13,292 nucleotides of DNA. It comes from UBA1195 sp045598025 (lineage in GTDB: Bacteria > Bacteroidota > Bacteroidia > Bacteroidales > WCHB1-69). Shown in pieces: positions 6,356-13,292 of the stretch. Location of the stretch: contig JAZLLH010000018.1 in the NCBI GenBank assembly GCA_045598025.1, forward strand, positions 1-13,292, given 5' to 3'. The notes beneath the pieces were generated by a model. That model was not told the origin of the DNA and searched no databases. It was given only the letters and a program-made list of their open reading frames with translations. Numbering within the stretch: position 1 is the stretch's first letter; the number at the start of each line of letters is the position of its first letter. Made by a program: the position numbers and the translations under genes.

Positions 6356-8035
6356 TCAAGGGACGGCTTTACACTCCGTATCTGCAGTAACAACAGTACG
6401 GACTTGCGGACAAAAGGCAGAATGCTGGCTTTCCGTCATAAGACCTCGTTCCAGCATATGGTCCGCCACAAACTGCAATTCCTGCTGCCGGGCTTCAGTA
6501 ACCACTCCATCTGGCTGCAGTGTCCAAGCATAATGTCTCGGTGACCGAATCAGCGTAGCAAGATAAACGCATTCCTCCATACTGAGTTCGGACGGACTTT
6601 TGTGAAAATAAAAATCCGCAGCCTCTCCTATCCCGATAATTCCGGGTCCCCACTCTATGATATTGACATAGATTTCAAACATGCGCTCCTTGGTCAAAAG
6701 GTGCTTTTCCTCTATCATCCATACCAGAAGGACTTCCTCCAGCTTGCGCGTCACCACCTTGTTCCGGTTGAGGAAGAGATTCTTGACCAACTGCATGGAT
6801 ATGGTACTGCCGCCGCGCTTCATCCGACCGGCTTTGATGTCGTCAATCAATGCGTCCTGTATGGCCGACTTCACAAAACCTCTGTGGTGGAAAAACGAAA
6901 CATCTTCCGAGGCCAGAATGGCATTGGTCAAATAGGAAGGAATCTGTCCGAAAGGACAAAAGTACGGATTAGACGGTCCTATCTCCACCGTTCTCACTGG
7001 TTCTCCGTGCAAATAAAACACATATTCAAAGGCTTCGTTGAAACGGCTGATTCTTTCAATACCTTCCTCTATGCGGAAGGCAGGCTGGGATGAACGGATA
7101 TCAAAATCAAATTTCAAACTGTCAATCTTCCCGAAATCAGCGTCAAGCATGCAATAAAAATCAAATTTTCCACCCACTTTCAGATGCGGAATCACTTGAA
7201 ACAAAGCACTCGGCAAGGCAGAAAAACAGGTATCCGCAGAAATTCCCTTCTCCCGGATACGGAAAAGCAGATGCGGTTTTCCGGTCAATTCTATTTTCCA
7301 ATAGGGATGCAGCATGAAATTTCCGCACTTCCACTCGGAAAACGGAAGCGTTTCCACACTGCACGACGATATCTGCAAAGGGCTACTCATGGACAGAGAA
7401 TCCATAAACACCTCCTGCGAGGAAATATACGGATGTCCGCAGCGGAACTGACGGATGTCCGTGTGCATAAGATACAGAGAGGTATTCCGGCCCCGTTTCT
7501 GAGGTTCACAACGGAAACCCGCTCCAGCGAACGACATCCGCAAACGATGATAGCATACGTCTGCTTCGCCTATGCTCACTTTTTTCGGGATATAACGGGA
7601 AACATTTGACAAGCGGGAATCAAAACGCCCGCGATGAATCGGGGCATGGGAAACACCTGTCTGCAAGCTGTCAGCACTATCCCATTTTACTTTTATTTTA
7701 CGGATGCGTAAATCATTTATCTCCATCACTTTGTGAAATCCTCTCCATGCACGCATTCGCACACGGGGGCTGATCACGGAAGCTTTCTCTTCCGGAAAAG
7801 ACACCCGACTCACGACCACGCTGTCAGCATTGAAAGTAAAGGTGCCTTTTAACGAACAATCCGAAAAATGCATCCGATAAGTCTTTACGAGCATTCCCTG
7901 ATTCTCTGCAACCCTTTCCATTTTGGATGCAACCGCCTGCCTGAGCACCATCGGTAACAGGACATAAGACAGAGCCGTGAGCGACAGCAGAACAATGCAT
8001 ACGATGATGCACGCCTTGATGAACCTTCTTCGCAT
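6356..8035 (-). CDS. Monofunctional peptidoglycan glycosyltransferase (GT51) with long N-terminal extension
   Basis: A 559-residue membrane-anchored protein. One transmembrane segment (about 6-28) is followed by about 330 residues without obvious catalytic motifs, then a GT51 domain at about 350-545 that would polymerise glycan strands from lipid II. GT51 motifs are clear: SEDVSFFHHRGF (376-387) with catalytic E377; GGSTISMQLVKNLF (408-421); RKLEE (430-434) with the second acidic residue E434; and KERMFEIYVN (449-458), followed by a GIIGIGEAADFYF segment. There is no transpeptidase domain. Classical MtgA is only about 240 residues. The extension has repeated beta-rich stretches, such as LKVGGKFDFYCMLDADF (285-301), reminiscent of AsmA-like domains, but that is inference. 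The second motif has methionine (M414) where glutamine is usual. A -7 box lies at 8066-8073. Confidence 0.9.
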   Translation of the reverse strand: MRRRFIKACIIVCIVLLSLTALSYVLLPMVLRQAVASKMERVAENQGMLVKTYRMHFSDCSLKGTFTFNADSVVVSRVSFPEEKASVISPRVRMRAWRGFHKVMEINDLRIRKIKVKWDSADSLQTGVSHAPIHRGRFDSRLSNVSRYIPKKVSIGEADVCYHRLRMSFAGAGFRCEPQKRGRNTSLYLMHTDIRQFRCGHPYISSQEVFMDSLSMSSPLQISSCSVETLPFSEWKCGNFMLHPYWKIELTGKPHLLFRIREKGISADTCFSALPSALFQVIPHLKVGGKFDFYCMLDADFGKIDSLKFDFDIRSSQPAFRIEEGIERISRFNEAFEYVFYLHGEPVRTVEIGPSNPYFCPFGQIPSYLTNAILASEDVSFFHHRGFVKSAIQDALIDDIKAGRMKRGGSTISMQLVKNLFLNRNKVVTRKLEEVLLVWMIEEKHLLTKERMFEIYVNIIEWGPGIIGIGEAADFYFHKSPSELSMEECVYLATLIRSPRHYAWTLQPDGVVTEARQQELQFVADHMLERGLMTESQHSAFCPQVRTVVTADTECKAVP

Positions 8036-8065
8036 ACGCTTTTAATCAGATAACTTTCCAGACTG

Positions 8066-8073
8066 CAAAGGTA
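8066..8073 (-). promoter_or_regulatory. -7 promoter element for the GT51 gene
   Basis: TACCTTTG on the minus strand, about 30 bases ahead of the ATG at 8035, matches TAnnTTTG and is embedded in GTACCTTTGC. A convincing TTTG -33 element is not visible at the usual spacing. Confidence 0.5.
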
Positions 8074-8167
8074 CGCATTCCTTGCATACAACCGACAGGA
8101 AAAGAGGAATATTTTTCGGTTCGAATTTGTTTTCCGCAAGTCACTCCGACTGGAAGAAAAAAGTTAC

Positions 8168-9214
8168 TTATACCAGGCGGGCTTCAACAAGATACTTTTC
8201 CAACAAGCGCGGAACCGGATAGGACGACAGTTCGGAAAGGGACACGCGGACGGCATCCGCCACTTGGATAGTATCCGGCAGGAACACTTCCACAAAACGG
8301 GCATGCAGCACTTGATGCGACAACACATGACGGTACTCTCCGGAAACACACAAGGGCAACTGCTCCCTCAGGAAGGAAACATCGATGAAATTCTGTTTTT
8401 CAATCAGTTCGCTTTCAGACAATGGTCTTTCCGATTCGGTCAGCGGAAATTCGTACAATCCTTGCCATATATCCTTTGCTTCACGGCGGTGCAAAAAAAA
8501 TCCTTCTCCGTTGCGCAGCACCCAATAATGGAAATAACGCTCCCGCTGCCTTGTTTTATGTTGTTTGTAAGGGAGTTCGGATTGCATCCCGTGCAAACAG
8601 GCATAACATTCCCCGGAAAAAGGACAGTTTACACAATCCGGATGCTGCGGCACACACTGCAAGGCTCCGAAATCCATCATGGCCTGATTGAATGTGGCGG
8701 CCTGGTCCAAGGGAATCAGACCTGCGGCCAGATCTTCCACTTTTTTACGGCCTGCGGCCGTGTCTACCGGTGCTTCGACTCCAAAAATACGGGCCAACAC
8801 CCTCAACACATTGCCGTCCACTACAGGATAAGGCAATCCGAAAGCGAAAGAAGCGATTGCTGCCGCTGTATACGCACCGACTCCTTTGATTTTCAATATT
8901 TCATCATAAGTATCAGGAAAAAATGCTCCGTAATTTTCCCAAAGATAACGAGCTCCGGCATGCAGATTGCGGGCCCGGGTATAATACCCCAACCCCTGCC
9001 AGTATTTCAGCACTTCCTGCTCTTCGGCTTCAGCCAGACTGCGTATATCGGGAAAACGTCCGATGAAACGGGTATAATAATCCAATCCCTGCTGCACCCG
9101 GGTCTGCTGCAGAATGATTTCCGACACCCAGATACGGTAAGGATCCGATTCCTCCCGCCAGGGAAGTTCGCGGCGGTTTGCGCGATACCATTGGATCAGA
9201 CGGGATGCAAACAC
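8168..9214 (-). CDS. mutY: Adenine DNA glycosylase MutY
   Basis: A 348-residue base-excision repair enzyme that removes adenine mispaired with 8-oxoguanine. It has the helix-hairpin-helix core GVGAYTAAAI (111-120), the catalytic acid E32 in SEIILQQTRV (31-40), and the catalytic aspartate D133 in VVDGNVLRVLAR (131-142). The four cluster cysteines C187, C194, C197 and C203 have the canonical C-x6-C-x2-C-x5-C spacing for a [4Fe-4S] cluster. The C-terminal NUDIX-like domain, which recognises 8-oxoguanine, follows from about 225 and includes VLSH (297-300), the equivalent of the FSH loop. The start is a GTG at 9214, forced by the lepA stop codon (TAA at 9220-9218), which is in the same frame and only one codon (GCC) upstream. 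This spacing implies co-transcription and translational coupling with lepA. Confidence 0.96.
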   Translation of the reverse strand: MFASRLIQWYRANRRELPWREESDPYRIWVSEIILQQTRVQQGLDYYTRFIGRFPDIRSLAEAEEQEVLKYWQGLGYYTRARNLHAGARYLWENYGAFFPDTYDEILKIKGVGAYTAAAIASFAFGLPYPVVDGNVLRVLARIFGVEAPVDTAAGRKKVEDLAAGLIPLDQAATFNQAMMDFGALQCVPQHPDCVNCPFSGECYACLHGMQSELPYKQHKTRQRERYFHYWVLRNGEGFFLHRREAKDIWQGLYEFPLTESERPLSESELIEKQNFIDVSFLREQLPLCVSGEYRHVLSHQVLHARFVEVFLPDTIQVADAVRVSLSELSSYPVPRLLEKYLVEARLV

Positions 9215-9217
9215 GGC

Positions 9218-11005
9218 TTAATCGATTTTCAGCACGGCCAGGAATGCCGATTGCGGCACTTCTACATTACCAATCTGACGCATACGTTTTTTGCCGGCTT
9301 TCTGTTTTTCCAGCAATTTGCGCTTGCGGGTGATATCGCCGCCGTAACATTTGGCGGTCACATCTTTACGCACCTGTTTGATGGTTTCACGGGCAATGAT
9401 TTTGGACCCTATAGCCGCCTGTATGGCAATATCAAACTGCTGTCTCGGAATCAGGTCTTTCAGTTTTTCGCACATGCGACGGCCGAAAGCATAGGCGTTG
9501 TCCACATAAATCAGCGTAGACAAAGCGTCCACAGGATCCCCGTTGAGCAGAATGTCAAGCTTGGCCAGCTTGGATGGCTTGTACTCGCTCAAGTGATAAT
9601 CGAATGAAGCGTAACCCTTGGAACAACTCTTCAACTTGTCGTAGAAATCGAAGACGATTTCGCCCAAAGGCAGGTCAAAGTGCATTTCGATGCGATCGGT
9701 GGTCAGGTAGGACTGGTTCTTCATCGTACCCCGCTTGTCAAGACAAAGCTTCATGATAGAGCCGATATAGTCTGTCTTGGTGATAATCTGGGCAGAAATA
9801 TAGGGTTCTTCAATGTGATCGATGTTGTTCAACGGCGGCATACCCGAAGGATTGTGCACTTCCACTACCGTATGCTGGGTGGTGAACACCTTATAGGAAA
9901 CGTTGGGGACCGTGGTAATCACATCCATATTAAACTCACGATCCAGACGTTCCTGAATGATTTCCATGTGCAGCAGGCCGAGAAAACCGCAGCGGAAACC
10001 AAAGCCCAACGCCAGAGAGGATTCCGGTTCAAAGGTCAGGGAAGCATCGTTGAGCTGGAGTTTTTCCAGCGAAGCGCGCAATTCCTCGTAATCGGAAGCA
10101 TCCACCGGATAAATACCGGCGAACAGCATGGGTTTCACTTCCTTGAAACCTTCGATGGCTTCCTCGCAGGGACGGCCGACGTGGGTGATGGTATCACCGA
10201 CCTTCACCTCTTTGGCCGCCTTCACGCCCGAAATGATGTAGCCAACGTTGCCTGCCTTCAGTTCCTTGCAGGGTATGCGGTCAATGCCAAGCACGCCGAT
10301 TTCGTCGGCATCGTATTCTTTTTCGGTGGCCACGAACTTCACGTGATCCCCGGAACGCAACGTGCCGTTCAGGATACGGAAATACGCAATGATTCCGCGG
10401 AAAGAATTGAATACAGAATCGAAAATCAGTGCCTGGAGCGGAGCATTTTCGTCGCCTTTAGGCGGCTTGATCTGCGTAACGATGGCCTTCAGGATGTCTT
10501 CCACACCCTGACCGGTCTTGGCACTGGCTTCAATGATTTCCTCCCGCTTGCACCCCAGCATGTCCACTATCTGGTCTTTGACCTCTTCGGGCATGGCCGC
10601 CGGCATGTCGATTTTATTGACCACCGGAATGATGTCCAGGTCATTGTCTATGGCCATATACAGGTTGGAAATGGTCTGTGCCTGTATGCCCTGCGTGGCA
10701 TCCACCACCAGCACGGCGCCTTCACAGGCCGCCAGTGAACGGGAAACTTCGTAGGAAAAATCCACGTGTCCCGGAGTATCAATGAGGTTCAGTATATATT
10801 CCTGCCCATCGCAGGCATATTTCATCTGCACGGCATGGCTCTTGATGGTGATGCCTTTTTCCCTTTCCAAATCCATATCGTCCAGCACCTGGTCCTGAAA
10901 CTCGCGTTCGTTTACGGATCCAGTCATCTGTAACATGCGGTCAGCCAAGGTACTTTTGCCATGGTCTATATGGGCAATAATGCAAAAATTACGTATATGA
11001 TCCAT
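9218..11005 (-). CDS. lepA: Elongation factor 4 (LepA), translational GTPase
   Basis: A 595-residue ribosome-associated GTPase related to EF-G, acting during initiation or elongation under stress. GTPase motifs are intact: AHIDHGKS (G1, 11-18), DTPGHVDF (G3, 76-83, with the catalytic histidine H80) and NKID (G4, 130-133). The C-terminal domain ends with the family signature GNVEVPQSAFLAVLKID. Length matches E. coli LepA (599). A -7 promoter box TACCTTTG is at 11033-11040, about 28 bases ahead of the ATG. mutY follows after one intervening codon and looks like the second gene of the same transcript. Confidence 0.98.
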   Translation of the reverse strand: MDHIRNFCIIAHIDHGKSTLADRMLQMTGSVNEREFQDQVLDDMDLEREKGITIKSHAVQMKYACDGQEYILNLIDTPGHVDFSYEVSRSLAACEGAVLVVDATQGIQAQTISNLYMAIDNDLDIIPVVNKIDMPAAMPEEVKDQIVDMLGCKREEIIEASAKTGQGVEDILKAIVTQIKPPKGDENAPLQALIFDSVFNSFRGIIAYFRILNGTLRSGDHVKFVATEKEYDADEIGVLGIDRIPCKELKAGNVGYIISGVKAAKEVKVGDTITHVGRPCEEAIEGFKEVKPMLFAGIYPVDASDYEELRASLEKLQLNDASLTFEPESSLALGFGFRCGFLGLLHMEIIQERLDREFNMDVITTVPNVSYKVFTTQHTVVEVHNPSGMPPLNNIDHIEEPYISAQIITKTDYIGSIMKLCLDKRGTMKNQSYLTTDRIEMHFDLPLGEIVFDFYDKLKSCSKGYASFDYHLSEYKPSKLAKLDILLNGDPVDALSTLIYVDNAYAFGRRMCEKLKDLIPRQQFDIAIQAAIGSKIIARETIKQVRKDVTAKCYGGDITRKRKLLEKQKAGKKRMRQIGNVEVPQSAFLAVLKID

Positions 11006-11032
11006 TCTGTTTTATATTCCTGCCAAAAAATA

Positions 11033-11040
11033 CAAAGGTA
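11033..11040 (-). promoter_or_regulatory. -7 promoter element for lepA-mutY
   Basis: TACCTTTG on the minus strand fits TAnnTTTG and lies about 28 bases ahead of the lepA ATG. A -33 element is not clear in the AT-rich sequence upstream. Confidence 0.5.
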
Positions 11041-11235
11041 GTAAAAATTGCAATATGTTTTTCCAATACGTCAACAAAAAAAATAATGTTGCAATATTAT
11101 TCATCACGTCATACTCGCAGATTCTTCCTGCAGTGAAATCACCAGGCACTTCATCCACATGGACAAAATCATACGGAATCTGCCGTGTTTTTTTTAATTT
11201 TTTTTTCAAAATGAAATACGAATCAAAAAAAGAAG

Positions 11236-11243
11236 TATATTTG
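11236..11243 (+). promoter_or_regulatory. -7 promoter element for the lipoprotein gene
   Basis: TATATTTG matches TAnnTTTG. It would place transcription start near 11250 and give an A-rich leader of about 55 bases, including the 12-A run just ahead of the ATG at 11305. A-rich leaders fit Bacteroidetes translation starts, which do not rely on Shine-Dalgarno pairing. Confidence 0.55.
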
Positions 11244-11304
11244 CAGGTGGGTTTTGCGTATAAAAAAAACTGATTTTTTAACAAAAAAAAAAAATTAAAA
11301 CATT

Positions 11305-11829
11305 ATGAATAAACACATTGAAAAAAAAATTTTATGCATGTTTGGAATGCTTTTTCTGTCGCTTGTTTTCATTACTTCCTGCGAAAAAAATACGACAGAT
11401 GAAGAAACGTCAATTGACAACGTCACAATGGCAGAGGAAGAAATCGACTATCCTATAACTTTGGAAAACGAGGCACCATATACCACATTATGGCATGAAT
11501 CCTATTTCAGCATGGTATTCGGCAGCATTGAAGTTGATGTGGAGGATTTTGAATCCGAAGGGATATGGGTTTTCTCTCCAGTGGATGATGACAACTGTTT
11601 CAAATTGGGCAAAGTCACACCGGAATGCGAAGAATCCATTTACAATCAATATGCAGAATTGGTTTCCGATGAGGCCTATGAAACCGCATCGAATCCCAAC
11701 AAAATCAAAACTGAAAGTATTGCTGAACTGGCAACATGGATTGAGGCCAAGACACACGCCGGAATGCAAGTGACAGTCAAATATAACAGACGAACCCACA
11801 AGTACTCTGCTGTTGCCTACAGTCTGTAG
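11305..11829 (+). CDS. Small putative lipoprotein of unknown function
   Basis: A 174-residue protein that I do not recognise. A type II signal peptide is clear: basic N-terminus (HIEKK), hydrophobic core (about 9-23) and lipobox ITSC with C26 as the lipidated cysteine. The residues after the cysteine (EKNTTDEE) are charged, which in Bacteroidetes can act as a surface-export signal, but the match is loose. The mature part is acidic, with DVEDFESE (about 76-83) and two further cysteines, C98 and C107, that could form a disulfide. The C-terminus is more basic and beta-like (MQVTVKYNRRTHKYSAVAYS). The gene stands alone: it has its own -7 box (11236-11243) and a strong terminator 28 bases after the stop, and it is divergent from lepA and convergent with purB. 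Coding status is well supported by the signal peptide, promoter and terminator; function is unknown. Confidence 0.8.
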   Translation: MNKHIEKKILCMFGMLFLSLVFITSCEKNTTDEETSIDNVTMAEEEIDYPITLENEAPYTTLWHESYFSMVFGSIEVDVEDFESEGIWVFSPVDDDNCFKLGKVTPECEESIYNQYAELVSDEAYETASNPNKIKTESIAELATWIEAKTHAGMQVTVKYNRRTHKYSAVAYSL

Positions 11830-11857
11830 ACACCACCGGATACGCAAGCCCTTTGGG

Positions 11858-11889
11858 GGAATCCGATGCAAACGGATTCCTTTTTTTTT
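11858..11889 (+). terminator. Intrinsic terminator of the lipoprotein gene
   Basis: GGAATCCG (11858-11865) and CGGATTCC (11873-11880) form a perfect 8-bp stem with a 7-base loop, followed directly by nine T (11881-11889). It lies between the convergent lipoprotein and purB genes. The T tract is on the plus-strand side only, so it is oriented for the lipoprotein transcript. Confidence 0.93.
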
Positions 11890-11930
11890 GTTCGAGCGTC
11901 AATTTTCACGTTGCAAAAATCAAACCCGCC

Positions 11931-13292
11931 CTACTTCACCATCTTGCAGGCTACTCCGGTATAGTTCTGCGGGGTAATCTGTTTCAGCTCGGCTTTCACG
12001 GCGTCGCTGACGTTCAATGTATCAATAAACTGATGGATGACATCCTTGGTAATATGTGTCTTGCCGCGCGTCAATGCCTTCAATGCCTCGTAGGGCTGCG
12101 GATACTGTTCGCGGCGCAAGATGGTCTGTATGGCTTCGGAAACCACAACCCAGTTTTTCTCCAGGTCGCGTTCAAAAGCTTCTTCATTCAGCAAAAGCTT
12201 GTCCAGACCTTTGACAAAGGAATGGAATGCGATGACGGTATGCGCCATGGGCACGCCGAGGTTACGGGTAACGGTGCTGTCGGTCAGGTCGCGCTGCAGA
12301 CGGGAAACCGGCAACTTGGCAGCCAAACCTTCCAACAAGGCGTTGGCCACGCAGATATTGCCTTCCGAATTTTCAAAATCAATGGGATTGACTTTGTGCG
12401 GCATGGCCGATGATCCCACTTCCCCTTCCTTCACTTTCTGACGGAAATACTCCATGGAAACGTACATCCAGATGTCCCGGTCCATATCTAAAATCACGGT
12501 ATTGATGCGCTTGATGGCTTCCAAATAGGCTGCCATGTTATCATAATGCTCTATTTGCGTAGTTGTCTGCAAACGTTGCAGCCCCAATTTCTCCATCAAA
12601 AATGTATTGCCGAAAGCCACCCAGTCCAAATGCGGATAGGCCACGTGGTGTGCGTTAAAATTGCCGGTCGCTCCGCCGAATTTTCCACAGAAAGGAATCT
12701 GGTCCAAAAGTTTTTTCTGATTGGCCAAACGTTCGTAGAACACATAGAATTCCTTTCCGAGCACGGTAGGAGAAGCCGGCTGTCCATGCGTTTTGGCCAG
12801 CATGGGCACCTCCCTCCAGGAGTTTGCTCTTTCCCATAATTGAGCCATCAGATTTTCAAATTCCACAGTCCACACTTTTTCATGAAACTCCTTCAGCAAA
12901 AAGGGAGTGGCTGTATTGTTGATATCCTGGGAAGTCAAACCGAAATGAATGAATTCCTTATACGGGGTCAGTTGCAAGGCATCGAATTTTTCTTTGAGAA
13001 AATATTCCACCGCTTTCACATCGTGATTGGTTGTTTTCTCTATTTCTTTGATACGCAGCGCATCTTCCAAAGTAAATTCCGCATAGATCTTCCGCAGGGA
13101 AGGAAAAACTTCCGCCCTTACCTCCCGCAATTCCGGCAAGGGAAATTCGCAAAGAGAGATGAAATATTCCACCTCTACCCTCACCCGCGCCCGGATCAGC
13201 GCATATTCCGAAAAATACTCCGACAGGGCCTGTGTCTGTCTGTAATAACGGCCATCAACCGGCGATATCGCCGTCAAGGTATTCAGTTCCAT
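11931..13292 (-). CDS. purB: Adenylosuccinate lyase
   Basis: A 453-residue enzyme of the fumarase/aspartase superfamily. It acts twice in purine synthesis: it splits SAICAR to AICAR and adenylosuccinate to AMP, releasing fumarate each time. The superfamily signature GSSAMPHKVNP is at 293-303, with the catalytic serine in the flexible SSAM loop. The catalytic histidine is H169 in KTHGQPASPTVLG (167-179). EKTTNHDVKAVEYFL (85-99) and GLTSQDINNTA (118-128) match the bacterial PurB pattern. Length is normal (E. coli 456). The ATG is exactly the last three bases of the window, and MELNTLTAISPVDGRY is the usual PurB N-terminus, so the gene is complete. Its promoter lies outside the window. It converges on the lipoprotein gene. 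Confidence 0.97.
   Translation of the reverse strand: MELNTLTAISPVDGRYYRQTQALSEYFSEYALIRARVRVEVEYFISLCEFPLPELREVRAEVFPSLRKIYAEFTLEDALRIKEIEKTTNHDVKAVEYFLKEKFDALQLTPYKEFIHFGLTSQDINNTATPFLLKEFHEKVWTVEFENLMAQLWERANSWREVPMLAKTHGQPASPTVLGKEFYVFYERLANQKKLLDQIPFCGKFGGATGNFNAHHVAYPHLDWVAFGNTFLMEKLGLQRLQTTTQIEHYDNMAAYLEAIKRINTVILDMDRDIWMYVSMEYFRQKVKEGEVGSSAMPHKVNPIDFENSEGNICVANALLEGLAAKLPVSRLQRDLTDSTVTRNLGVPMAHTVIAFHSFVKGLDKLLLNEEAFERDLEKNWVVVSEAIQTILRREQYPQPYEALKALTRGKTHITKDVIHQFIDTLNVSDAVKAELKQITPQNYTGVACKMVK

Larger units (their letters stand above)
11006..11304. other. AT-rich spacer between divergent lepA and the lipoprotein gene
   Basis: About 300 bases, markedly richer in A and T than the flanking genes, with long T runs near 11187-11207 and a run of 12 A at 11283-11294. 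It carries back-to-back promoter elements: minus-strand TACCTTTG at 11033-11040 and plus-strand TATATTTG at 11236-11243. Short open frames exist on both strands here, but their composition is low-complexity and I do not support any as a gene. Confidence 0.6.

Noticed and set aside
8264..9607. A 447-codon plus-strand open frame opposite mutY and lepA
   Set aside because: It is antisense to two well-supported genes and has no recognisable motif or promoter.
9680..10738. A 352-codon plus-strand open frame opposite lepA
   Set aside because: Histidine-rich shadow of the conserved LepA sequence, with no family features.
11012..11284. A 90-codon minus-strand open frame upstream of lepA
   Set aside because: It lies in an AT-rich spacer over two promoter elements, and its low-complexity composition arises from the T and A runs. 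Not supported as a gene.

Overview
The window looks like chromosomal DNA from a Bacteroidales bacterium (Bacteroides, Phocaeicola, Parabacteroides or a relative; the genus cannot be fixed from sequence alone). The main reasons are the promoters, which carry the Bacteroidetes -7 element TAnnTTTG (TACCTTTG four times on the minus strand, TACTTTTG and TATATTTG on the plus strand), the lack of clear Shine-Dalgarno sequences, and the rhamnose gene order kinase-isomerase-permease-aldolase. Most genes lie on the minus strand.

Left edge (1-1036): the first 600 bases encode the N-terminal 200 residues of a minus-strand SAM-dependent DNA methyltransferase that runs off the window. Behind it is a 436-base non-coding stretch. 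It holds a series of perfect inverted repeats (607-640, 647-700, 709-768, and a small one at 804-820) and two back-to-back promoters, one for the methyltransferase and one for the plus-strand gene at 1037. This is the most unusual part of the window.

Folate and rhamnose block (1037-6300): a plus-strand 5-formyltetrahydrofolate cyclo-ligase converges on a four-gene minus-strand L-rhamnose operon, rhaB-rhaA-rhaT-rhaD. RhaT imports rhamnose, RhaA isomerizes it to rhamnulose, RhaB phosphorylates it, and RhaD cleaves the product to dihydroxyacetone phosphate and L-lactaldehyde. No AraC-type regulator and no lactaldehyde reductase is present in the window. rhaA seems to have its own promoter inside the operon.

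Cell wall, repair and translation block (6356-11005, minus): an unusually long monofunctional GT51 peptidoglycan glycosyltransferase with a large N-terminal extension; the adenine glycosylase MutY; and the elongation factor LepA/EF4. mutY starts at a GTG one codon after the lepA stop, in the same frame.

Right edge (11006-13292): an AT-rich 299-base spacer, a small unrecognised plus-strand lipoprotein gene ending in a textbook intrinsic terminator, and a convergent minus-strand purB (adenylosuccinate lyase) whose start codon is exactly the last three bases of the window. No rRNA, tRNA, CRISPR array, insertion sequence or transposase was seen. Apart from the left edge, this is ordinary core-genome content.
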